From JAKPBU01 sp964425695 (GTDB lineage: Bacteria; Pseudomonadota; Gammaproteobacteria; Xanthomonadales; Xanthomonadaceae): a stretch of DNA of 64,000 nt. A model generated the notes under the pieces. That model was given only the letters and a program-made list of their open reading frames with translations. It was not told the origin of the DNA and did no database searches. Positions 42,748-50,484 of the stretch are shown one piece after another (the stretch's first letter is position 1; every line of letters starts with the position of its first letter). The position numbers and the translations under genes were made by a program. The stretch covers positions 124,001-188,000 of the forward strand of contig CAYRNF010000003.1 of assembly GCA_964425695.1 (NCBI GenBank). Reading direction: 5' to 3'.

Positions 42748-44385
42748 TCAAACACGCCAGCCGAACAGGGCGCTCCACAGCGCGATGAAGTGCGACAACG
42801 GCCAAGGCATGGCGAACGACCAAGCGGCCCAGCGCAGGCGCGCCGTCGACGAGTCGCCGGTGGCCGGCGTGCGTGCTTGCGTCTGGCTCTGGGCTGGGTT
42901 TCCTGCGGCAGCCTGCTGCGCGGGAACTGCGGCAGCCTCGAGGTCTCCGGAGCCGGTCGCGTTGGCGCCGCGCGGACGCAACAGCGGTTGCGAGCCGTTG
43001 CGTGGTGTGGGTCCCACTGCGCCGGCCAGTTCGTAGGCACCCACGTCGATCCGCGCCCCGCCCACCACGCGCGCCTGCTGGCCGTCGATCGCCAGCTTGA
43101 CGCGCTGCGGCGGCTCGCTCACCGGCAACTGCAGCGGCGAGGGGAACGGGAACGCCGCGGGCGTCGCCGGCGAGCCGTTGCCGGCATCCACCAGCGGGCT
43201 GCCGGCGGCAGGACGCAGGTTGCGCGTGGCGATCGCGGTGAGGCCCGGATCGGTGCCCGACGCGGTCCCCGTCCACTCCGACGGGACCAGCGCCGCGCCG
43301 CTCCTGATCCAGTTGTTGCTGCCGGCCACCTTGCGGCCGCTGGACCAAGGCTCACGCGATTGCGGGGAGCACGCGTAGGGCTGGCCGGCCGACGACGCCG
43401 GCAACTCGTAGACCGCCTGCAACGTGCCGCTGCCGGTGCGGTGGATCACGTTGTTGTGCATCTCCAGGCTCTCGGCACCCAGCCTGACGTCCACCGCATT
43501 GGCGATGCCCGAGCTACCGTTGTCGAAGATGATGGTGTTGTTGACCAGCCGCACGCGCCCCTGGCTGCGGCCGACCAGATCGCCGCCCATCCGCACCGCG
43601 TTGCGCCAGCTCGACGTATGCACGATCACGTTGCCGACCACGTCGGCGTCTTCGCGTCGCAGGTTGGCGGTCCATCCGGCCTTCTGCGCTTCGCAGTCCG
43701 GTCCGATGAACTCCATCGCCTCGTTCGTGGAGCCCTCGAACCAGTTGTAGTAGATCTCGCTGCGCGTGTAGCGCGAGCGCATCAGGATGCCGCCGAGGCC
43801 GCTGTGCACATAGTTGTAGCGCATGCGGAACACGGCATCCGGATACACCATCTGGTCGTTCTGCATGTAGATCGAATGGCGCGTGGTGCCCGCCCCGGAA
43901 TTGCGCACCTCGCTGTATTCGAGCGTGAACGACCCCGAGTTCTGGTCGGCGCCGAGGATGCCGTGCGACGGACAATTGCGCACCAGCACGTCGCGCACGA
44001 CGGTGCCGTCGGCTTCGTTGAAGATGCAGCTCGACGATCCCCCGGTCACGTCGAAGCCCTCGAACACGACGTTGTGCGACTGCTCGAACTTGATCGTGTG
44101 CTGGCCGCCGCTGAGCAGCGGCCGGGTCTGTCCCGCCGCACGCGTCCAGCGCACGATCACGGGATTGGCGGCGGTACCGGCGTCGTTGCTGCCCACCACC
44201 ACGCCACCGGAATAGGTGGAGTTGCCGTCCACCAGCACGATATCGCCCGGCTGCAGGTCGACGGAGGAAAATAGGGAAGCGAGTTGCGTGTACTGGCGGC
44301 CGGACGGGCCGACGGTGTACGTGGCTGCCTGGGCCAGCGGGCTCGCGGCGGCCAGGCACAGGGCTAACAGCGGGATCTTGCGCAC
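42748..44385 (-). CDS. Secreted right-handed parallel beta-helix protein
   Basis: A 545-residue exported protein of unknown target. It has a signal peptide (about 1-21, ending LAQAA), then TYTVGPSGRQYTQLASL and LQPGDIVLVDGN, the usual opening of polysaccharide-lyase-like beta-helices, and repeated short strands such as NVVFEGFDV, DVLVRNC, YNYVHSG and VRLVNNTIIF. This could be a PL6-like lyase or a sugar-binding helix; no catalytic set could be assigned. After about residue 450 comes a linker rich in Pro, Ala and Gln and an odd C-terminus with a tryptophan-rich hydrophobic stretch (SFAMPWPLSHFIALWSALFG). The start is a GTG, 8 bases after GGAG. Confidence 0.8.
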   Translation of the reverse strand: MRKIPLLALCLAAASPLAQAATYTVGPSGRQYTQLASLFSSVDLQPGDIVLVDGNSTYSGGVVVGSNDAGTAANPVIVRWTRAAGQTRPLLSGGQHTIKFEQSHNVVFEGFDVTGGSSSCIFNEADGTVVRDVLVRNCPSHGILGADQNSGSFTLEYSEVRNSGAGTTRHSIYMQNDQMVYPDAVFRMRYNYVHSGLGGILMRSRYTRSEIYYNWFEGSTNEAMEFIGPDCEAQKAGWTANLRREDADVVGNVIVHTSSWRNAVRMGGDLVGRSQGRVRLVNNTIIFDNGSSGIANAVDVRLGAESLEMHNNVIHRTGSGTLQAVYELPASSAGQPYACSPQSREPWSSGRKVAGSNNWIRSGAALVPSEWTGTASGTDPGLTAIATRNLRPAAGSPLVDAGNGSPATPAAFPFPSPLQLPVSEPPQRVKLAIDGQQARVVGGARIDVGAYELAGAVGPTPRNGSQPLLRPRGANATGSGDLEAAAVPAQQAAAGNPAQSQTQARTPATGDSSTARLRWAAWSFAMPWPLSHFIALWSALFGWRV

Positions 44386-44564
44386 GGAATGCACTCCAGG
44401 GGGCGTGGATGACGCCGGCCCCCCTGCCGGTCGCGGCTGCAAGCCTACCACGCACGGCCCGGGCGGCCGTCCACGCCATGCCCACACGCGGGGCGCCGGC
44501 GCATCCGGCCACGGCTGGAGCCCGACGCCCTGCCCTGCGAGGCCGCCGGCCGGTGCGAATCCGG

Positions 44565-45575
44565 TCAGATCCGGGAGGCGATCGCCTTGGCGAAGGACAT
44601 GGTGGTGCCGGTCCCGCCCAGATCGGGGGTCAGCGAATCCTTGGCCTCAAGCGTGGCCACGATCGCCGCGCGCAGGGCGCTCGCCTTGTCCGGCCGGCCC
44701 AGGTGGTCGAGCATCTGCCCGGCCGCCAGCAGCAGGGCGCAGGGGTTGGCGACCCCCTTGCCGGCGATGTCCGGCGCCGAACCGTGCACGGCCTCGAAGA
44801 TCGCCGCGTCGGCGCCGATATTGGCGCCCGGGGCCAGGCCCAGCCCGCCCACCAGGCCCGCGCACAGGTCCGAAATGATGTCGCCGAACAGGTTGGTGGT
44901 CACGATCACGTCGAACTGTTCGGGCTTCATGACCAGCTGCATGCAGCAGTTGTCCACGATCATCTCGTTGCACTCGATGTCCGGGTACAGCGCGGCGACT
45001 TCGCGGGCGACCTTCAGGAACAGGCCCGACGTGGACTTGAGGATGTTGGCCTTGTGCACCACCGTGACCTTCTTGCGGCCGGTGCTGCGGGCCAGGTCGA
45101 AGGCGTAGCGGACGATGCGCTCGGACCCCTTGCGGGTGATCTTCTGGATCAGGGTGGCGGTAGCGCCGTCCTCGGTCACCTGCTGGCCTTCGCCGCTGTA
45201 GGCGCCCTCGGTGTTCTCGCGCACCGTGACCAGGTCCACGCCGCTGGGAAAGCGCGACTTGGTGTTGGGGAAGGACTTGGCCGGACGCACATTGGCGTAC
45301 AGGTCGAAGCGCTTGCGCAGTTCCACGTTGATCGAGGAAAAGCCGCCGCCCACAGGGGTGGTCAGCGGGCTCTTCAGCGCGATCCGGTTGCGCTGGATCG
45401 ACTCCATGGTGGCCTGCGGGATCAGCTCGCCGTGCTTCTCCAGGGCCACCAGGCCGGCATCGGCTTCCTCGTAGGCCAGCCCCAGGTCCATCGCATCCAG
45501 CACGTACAGCGCGGCTTCCATGATTTCGGGGCCGATGCCGTCGCCGCGGATGATGGTGATGGTGGTCTGGGTCAT
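44565..45575 (-). CDS. Isocitrate dehydrogenase, NAD-type
   Basis: A 336-residue beta-decarboxylating dehydrogenase of the isocitrate/isopropylmalate family. It has ITIIRGDGIGPEIMEAALYV, the substrate signature SPLTTPVGGGFSSINVELRK with the serine bound by isocitrate, VTVRENTEGAYSGE, and NLFGDIISDLCAGLVGGLG. The nucleotide loop EAVHGSAPDIAGKGVANPCA with HGSAPDIAG lacks the Lys/Tyr pair of NADP enzymes, so NAD is expected; Xanthomonas has a characterised enzyme of this short NAD type. It probably serves the TCA cycle. It is a single gene, upstream of and on the same strand as the beta-helix gene. Confidence 0.9.
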   Translation of the reverse strand: MTQTTITIIRGDGIGPEIMEAALYVLDAMDLGLAYEEADAGLVALEKHGELIPQATMESIQRNRIALKSPLTTPVGGGFSSINVELRKRFDLYANVRPAKSFPNTKSRFPSGVDLVTVRENTEGAYSGEGQQVTEDGATATLIQKITRKGSERIVRYAFDLARSTGRKKVTVVHKANILKSTSGLFLKVAREVAALYPDIECNEMIVDNCCMQLVMKPEQFDVIVTTNLFGDIISDLCAGLVGGLGLAPGANIGADAAIFEAVHGSAPDIAGKGVANPCALLLAAGQMLDHLGRPDKASALRAAIVATLEAKDSLTPDLGGTGTTMSFAKAIASRI

Positions 45576-45671
45576 GTCGGTCGGTCCGTGCTGGCGGAAG
45601 ACGCGTGCGGGCAGCGCCTTCCGGATGAAGGGAAGCCGGAAATTATGGCAGACGCCGGCTGTCCGACCGGC

Positions 45672-46073
45672 TCAGGGATGCGCGTGCTCGGCAGGGGCCT
45701 GCGCACCGCCCTCGAGCTGGTCCAGGAAGTCCACGGCGCGCCGCAGGTGCGGGATCACGATGCTGCCACCCACCACCAGGCCCACCGAGAAGGCCTCGAA
45801 CATCTCGTCGCGGTTCACGCCGGCCTCGCGGCACTGGGCCACGTGGTAGCTGATGCAGTCGTCGCAGCGCAGCACCAGCGACGCCACCAGGCCCAGCAGT
45901 TCCTTGGTCTTCACGTCCAGCGCGCCGGCCTGGTAGGTCTGGTTGTCCAGCGCGAAGAAGCGCCGGACCACCTGGTTGGGCTCGGCCAGGATCCGCTCGT
46001 TCATGCGATTGCGGAAATCGGTGAAGGCGCGGATCCGGTCGGCCGCGTCGCCGGACTCGGGCGCGCCGCTCAT
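45672..46073 (-). CDS. Carboxymuconolactone decarboxylase/AhpD-like protein
   Basis: A 133-residue helical protein with the AhpD-type redox motif CDDCISYH (C70, C73, H77). Such proteins act as peroxidase partners or thiol reductases rather than decarboxylases. The rest follows the CMD fold: KELLGLVASLVLRC, and GVNRDEMFEAFSVGLVVGGS. The start overlaps grxC by 4 bp (ATGA), which suggests the pair works together, glutaredoxin supplying or receiving electrons. Confidence 0.88.
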   Translation of the reverse strand: MSGAPESGDAADRIRAFTDFRNRMNERILAEPNQVVRRFFALDNQTYQAGALDVKTKELLGLVASLVLRCDDCISYHVAQCREAGVNRDEMFEAFSVGLVVGGSIVIPHLRRAVDFLDQLEGGAQAPAEHAHP

Positions 46074-46339
46074 GCCGTCTCTCCAGCCAGCAGGGGCTCC
46101 AGCCGGCCCTGCCGATGCAGGGCCATCATGTCGTCGTAGCCGCCAACGTGGGTGTCGCCGACGAAGATCTGGGGCACCGAGGTGCGCGCAGTGCGCTCGC
46201 GCATGCTGCGCATCGCCTCCGGGTCCAGGTCGATCCGGACCTCGTTCCAGGCCACGCCTTTGCTCTTCAGGAAGTTCTTGGCGGCGACGCAGTACGGGCA
46301 GATGGCGGTGCTGTAGAGGGTGACTTCGGGGGCGCTCAA
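46070..46339 (-). CDS. grxC: Glutaredoxin 3
   Basis: An 89-residue dithiol glutaredoxin with active site CPYC (C14, C17), the glutathione-binding TSVPQIFVGDTHVGGYDDM and no export signal. It reduces disulfides and mixed glutathione disulfides in the cytoplasm. It is divergent from the M48 protease gene, with 195 bp between, and is coupled to the AhpD-like gene. Confidence 0.95.
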   Translation of the reverse strand: MSAPEVTLYSTAICPYCVAAKNFLKSKGVAWNEVRIDLDPEAMRSMRERTARTSVPQIFVGDTHVGGYDDMMALHRQGRLEPLLAGETA

Positions 46340-46534
46340 CGCAAACTCCTTGGAAACTTGCCGACGGGATCGCGGTCAATATGCGGTCGGGGCGCGCGCA
46401 TTTCCACCGCGGCTGCGGGCACTGCGGCGCGCCTTCAGGCAGCGCCGCGACAACCCCGGCCCGTTTCACCACCGATTCACGCCACCGGCGGTCGCAGGCG
46501 TCATCCTGCCAGTCCGGATCCGGAGGAACCCCGC

Positions 46535-48184
46535 TTGCGCATCGCCTTCGCCGCTGCCGCCCTTACCCTGGGACTCGCCTCCGCCCTGGCCCATGCCCAG
46601 GACGGCACGCGCCTGCCCGACATGGGTTCGTCCGCACGCGCGCTGCTGGGTCCCGCCCAGCAGGCCGAGTACGGGCAGATGCTGCTGGCGCAGCTGCGCC
46701 ACTACGAATACGTGCTGGACGACCCGCAGCTCAACGCCTGGCTGCAGGGCGTGGGCAGCCGCCTGGCCAACAGCAGCGACAAACCCGGCCAGCCGTTCAC
46801 CTTCTTCTGGATGCGGGACCGCCAGATCAACGCCTTCGCCACGCTGGGGGGCTACATCGGCATGAACGCCGGCCTGGTGCTGGCCGCGGAGGACGAGGGC
46901 CAGATGGCGTCGGTCCTGGCGCACGAGATCGCGCACGTCACCCAGGCGCACGTGCTGCGCTCGGTGGAGCGCGCGCAGCAGGACAGCATCCCGATCCTGC
47001 TGGCGATGCTGGGCGCCATCGCGATCGCCGGTGCCGGGGGCGGCAACTCGTCGGACGATGCGGCGATGGCCGCCATGGCCTCGGCGCAGGGCCTGATGAT
47101 GCAGCGCCAGATCGACTACACCCGCTCGAACGAATCCGAAGCCGACCGCGTGGGCATCCGCATACTGGACCGCGCCGGCTACGACCCGAACGCGGCGGCG
47201 GCCATGTTCCAGCGCATGCAGGCCTCGTTCCGCTCCAACCGCGGCGGCGACCGCGAGCGCACCCCCGACTACCTGCAGACCCACCCGGTCACCACGACCC
47301 GCATCGCCGAGGCCAAGGAGCGCGCCGCGCAGCTGGGCAAGGGCACGATGACAGCGTCCACTTCGACACCCGAAGGCGGCACGCTGACCGAGCGCGTGCC
47401 CCGCCCCGGCAGCGCGGTGGCCATCGCCAACGCCGCGCGCGGCAGCGGCAACCCACTGCTGCCGGCCGGACTGCGGATCGAGAGCATGGCCGCGCGCGGC
47501 GACAGCGGGCAGTTCGCCTTCGCCAAGGAGCGCCTGCGGGTGCTCAGCGCGGACAGCCCGGACGCTGCGATCCGCGAGTACGAGCAGCAGCGCCGTGCCG
47601 GGGCCCTGTCGGAGGCGCAGCGCTACGGTCTGGCCGTGGCGCGGGTCCGCGCCGGCCAGGGCAGCGCGGCCATGGCGGAGCTGGACGGGCTGGTCCGGGC
47701 CAACCCCGGCAACCTATGGCTCGGCCTGGCCATGGCCGAAGCCGAGGCCCGCGCCGGCCAGGCTGCGGCGGCGGACGCGCGCCTGGCCGCCCTGCGCAGC
47801 CGCATGCCGCACAACCGCGCCGTCGCACTGACCTGGGCGCGGATCCTGGGTGAGCGCAACACGCCCGAGGCCGGCCGCCAGGCGCAGGAGATCCTGCGTC
47901 CGCTGCTGGCGTCCGCCGGCGACGACCCGACCTTCCAGGCCAGCTTCGCCCGCGCCAACGAGATCGCCGGCGACATGGTCCGCGCCGGCGAGGCCCATGC
48001 CGAAGTCGCCTACCTCAACGGCCGGCCCGAACAGGCCCTGGTGCAGCTGAACACGCTGAAGAAGCGGCCCGACCTGGACTACTACGCCCGCGCCCGGATC
48101 GACGCGCGGATCGCCGCCATCACCCCCACCGTGCTCGAACTGCGCCGCCAGGGCGTGCGCGACGAGGACCTGGAGCGCGACTGA
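46535..48184 (+). CDS. bepA: M48 family periplasmic metalloprotease with TPR repeats, BepA-like
   Basis: BepA-type proteases and chaperones monitor outer-membrane protein (LptD, BAM substrate) assembly. The start is a TTG, 7 bases after a strong GGAGGA site, giving a 549-residue protein with a signal peptide (about 1-21), the zinc motif HEIAH at 130-134, the distal ligand in NESEADRVGIRIL, a Gly/Ala hydrophobic stretch near 155-175 that covers the active site in homologues, and a C-terminal half of about 270 residues made of tetratricopeptide-like helices. The longer frame upstream reads into the divergent grxC and is not used. Confidence 0.88.
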   Translation: MRIAFAAAALTLGLASALAHAQDGTRLPDMGSSARALLGPAQQAEYGQMLLAQLRHYEYVLDDPQLNAWLQGVGSRLANSSDKPGQPFTFFWMRDRQINAFATLGGYIGMNAGLVLAAEDEGQMASVLAHEIAHVTQAHVLRSVERAQQDSIPILLAMLGAIAIAGAGGGNSSDDAAMAAMASAQGLMMQRQIDYTRSNESEADRVGIRILDRAGYDPNAAAAMFQRMQASFRSNRGGDRERTPDYLQTHPVTTTRIAEAKERAAQLGKGTMTASTSTPEGGTLTERVPRPGSAVAIANAARGSGNPLLPAGLRIESMAARGDSGQFAFAKERLRVLSADSPDAAIREYEQQRRAGALSEAQRYGLAVARVRAGQGSAAMAELDGLVRANPGNLWLGLAMAEAEARAGQAAAADARLAALRSRMPHNRAVALTWARILGERNTPEAGRQAQEILRPLLASAGDDPTFQASFARANEIAGDMVRAGEAHAEVAYLNGRPEQALVQLNTLKKRPDLDYYARARIDARIAAITPTVLELRRQGVRDEDLERD

Positions 48185-48211
48185 CGCCCGCTCCGGCCGG
48201 GGAACGACACC

Positions 48212-48245
48212 GTGTCATTTTTCGGTCACGCAACTGTCGTCTAAT
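48212..48245 (+). promoter_or_regulatory. Pho box and -10 of the phoB promoter
   Basis: Three direct repeats at 11-bp phase: GTGTCAT (48212), CGGTCAC (48223) and CTGTCGT (48234), separated by 4-bp spacers, matching the known CTGTCAT-N4 Pho box. TCTAAT at 48240-48245 lies exactly 10 bp after the second repeat, the spacing of PhoB-activated promoters. phoB begins 42 bp further on. Confidence 0.88.
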
Positions 48246-48287
48246 CGCGGCGGACGCGCCCTTGCGGCCTTACTCGCGGGACATGCG

Positions 48288-48977
48288 GTGCAAAAGCGAA
48301 TCCTGATCGTCGACGACGAACCGGCCATCCGCGATATGGTGGCCTTCGCCCTGCGCAAGGGGGACTACGAACCGGCCCACGCCGGCGACGCCCGCGAGGC
48401 CCAGGCCGCCATCGCCGACGCGGTACCCGACCTGATCCTGCTGGACTGGATGCTGCCTGGCACCAGCGGCCTGGAACTGGCCCGCCGCTGGCGGCGCGAG
48501 GACCTGACCCGCGAAATCCCGATCATCATGCTCACCGCGCGCGGCGAGGAGAACGACCGGGTCGGCGGCCTGGAAGCCGGCGTGGACGACTACGTGGTGA
48601 AGCCGTTCTCCGCCCGCGAGCTGCTGGCCCGCATCCGCGCGGTGATGCGCCGCGCACGCGACGACGACGAGGACGGCAGCGTCAGCGTGGGCGCGCTGCG
48701 CATCGACGGCGCCGCGCATCGCGTCTTCGCCAATGGCGAACCTGTCGCGATCGGCCCGACGGAATACCGGCTGCTGCATTTCTTCATGACCCATCCCGAA
48801 CGCGTCTACACGCGCTCGCAGCTGCTCGACCACGTGTGGGGCGGCAGCGTCTACGTGGAGGAGCGCACGATCGACGTGCACATCCGCCGCCTGCGCAAGA
48901 CGCTGGAACCCAGCGGCCTGGAAGGCATGGTGCAGACGGTCCGCGGCTCGGGTTACCGGTTCTCCGCGTCGCTCTGA
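48288..48977 (+). CDS. phoB: Phosphate regulon response regulator PhoB
   Basis: PhoB activates phosphate-starvation genes. The 229-residue OmpR/PhoB-type regulator has a receiver domain with acidic pocket DDEP, phosphorylated Asp53 (LILLDWMLPG), the threonine of IIMLTARGEEND and the lysine of YVVKPFSARELL, then a winged-helix domain (about 130-229) with the recognition helix in YVEERTIDVHIRRLRKTL. It starts from GTG with little ribosome-binding sequence. A Pho box lies just upstream, so it is autoregulated. phoR follows after 157 bp. Confidence 0.96.
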   Translation: MQKRILIVDDEPAIRDMVAFALRKGDYEPAHAGDAREAQAAIADAVPDLILLDWMLPGTSGLELARRWRREDLTREIPIIMLTARGEENDRVGGLEAGVDDYVVKPFSARELLARIRAVMRRARDDDEDGSVSVGALRIDGAAHRVFANGEPVAIGPTEYRLLHFFMTHPERVYTRSQLLDHVWGGSVYVEERTIDVHIRRLRKTLEPSGLEGMVQTVRGSGYRFSASL

Positions 48978-49134
48978 CGCCACGACGCACCGCCGCCGGA
49001 CCTGCGCGGCACCGCCACGCGATGCGCGGCACGACACCTGCCGCGATCGCACGCCAGATCGGTTCCCCCACTGCGCTCGGGATCACGGACACGACCCGAC
49101 ACGGACGCCACCGCCGTTGAATACACTGCACCCC

Positions 49135-50484
49135 ATGCCCGCTCACGCGCGATCCGCCTGGACCCGCACTCTTGGCCAACTGGTCGCGGTGCTGCTGGGC
49201 GCGCTGCTGGTGGGGCTGCTGGTGGGCCAGCCGTGGCCGGTGCTCACGGTGGCTGCGCTGGGCGTGGTGGCCTGGCATTACTGGAAGCTGCGCAACGTGC
49301 TGCTGCGCCTGACCGCGCGCCAGCGCCTGGCGCCGCCGAGCGGCGTGGGCATCTGGAACGAACTGGACCGCCTGCTGTACCGCGGCCAGAGCGAGATGCG
49401 CAGCCGCAAGCGGCGCCTGGTGGCGATGCTGCGCGCCTACCGCGCCGCCGCGGCGGCGTTGCCCGATGCGGTGGTGGTGGTGGAACGCAACAGCCAGCGC
49501 GTGCAGTGGTTCAACGAGCCCGCAACGCCCCTGCTGGGCCTGTCCTACCCGCGCGACATTGGCATGCCGCTGGGTCCGTTGCTGGAACCGCTGCCGATGA
49601 GCCGCTGGCTCACCGCCGGCCGCAATGCCGAACCGCTGCAGGACGTGGCCTCGCCCGTGGATCGCGACCTGCGCCTCAACCTGCGCCTGATCCCCTATTC
49701 GGACGAACTGTGGCTGCTGGTCGCGCGCGACGTGACCAAGATGGTGCGGCTGGAACAGATGCGGCGCGACTTCGTCGCCAACGTCTCGCATGAGCTGCGC
49801 ACCCCGCTGACCGTGGTGCACGGCTACCTCGACATGCTCGACGACGAGGGGCTGGGGACGTCCGGGCATCCGGAGTGGGCGCCGATCATGGCCGAGATGC
49901 GCAACCAGTCGCAGCGCATGACCCAGCTGGTCGAGGACCTGCTGACGCTCTCCCGCCTGGAGGCCCAGGAGTCGCTGCCCGACGAGAACGTGGCCATGGC
50001 GCCGATGCTGGCGACGCTGCGGCGCGAAGCCGATGCGCTCAGCCACGGCCGCCACCAGGTGACCGTGACCGACACGGCGCACGTGGACCTGTGCGGCTCC
50101 ACCAAGGAGCTGCACAGCGCGTTCTCCAACCTGGTCAGCAACGCGGTGCGCTACACGCCCGCAGGCGGCAGCATCGCGATCCGGTTCGAGCGCGACGCCG
50201 AAGGCGGCGCCGTGCTCTCGGTGCAGGACAGCGGCTACGGCATCCCCGCGGCCCACCTGCCCCGCATCACCGAGCGCTTCTACCGGGTCTCCACCAGCCG
50301 CTCCCGCGAGAGCGGCGGAACCGGGCTGGGCCTGTCGATCGTCAAGCATGTGCTGCAGCTGCACCAGGCGCGCCTGCACGTGCGCAGCGAGGTCGGCAGC
50401 GGCTCGGTGTTCTCCTGCCACTTCGGCGATGAGCGCGTGCAGTCGCGCGATGCCTCGCCCCCTGTCCTGGCCCGGTCCGCATGA
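49135..50484 (+). CDS. phoR: Phosphate regulon sensor histidine kinase PhoR
   Basis: PhoR phosphorylates PhoB under low phosphate and is controlled by the Pst/PhoU complex. The 449-residue protein has two N-terminal transmembrane helices (about 13-30 and 36-50) with almost no periplasmic loop, as in other PhoR, a PAS-like domain at about 110-195, the H-box FVANVSHELRTPLT with His219, and the ATPase domain with N-box LVSNAVRYTP and GGTGLGLSIVKHVL. The ATG is chosen; a TTG 18 bases upstream is also in frame. It overlaps ppk1 by 4 bp. Confidence 0.95.
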   Translation: MPAHARSAWTRTLGQLVAVLLGALLVGLLVGQPWPVLTVAALGVVAWHYWKLRNVLLRLTARQRLAPPSGVGIWNELDRLLYRGQSEMRSRKRRLVAMLRAYRAAAAALPDAVVVVERNSQRVQWFNEPATPLLGLSYPRDIGMPLGPLLEPLPMSRWLTAGRNAEPLQDVASPVDRDLRLNLRLIPYSDELWLLVARDVTKMVRLEQMRRDFVANVSHELRTPLTVVHGYLDMLDDEGLGTSGHPEWAPIMAEMRNQSQRMTQLVEDLLTLSRLEAQESLPDENVAMAPMLATLRREADALSHGRHQVTVTDTAHVDLCGSTKELHSAFSNLVSNAVRYTPAGGSIAIRFERDAEGGAVLSVQDSGYGIPAAHLPRITERFYRVSTSRSRESGGTGLGLSIVKHVLQLHQARLHVRSEVGSGSVFSCHFGDERVQSRDASPPVLARSA

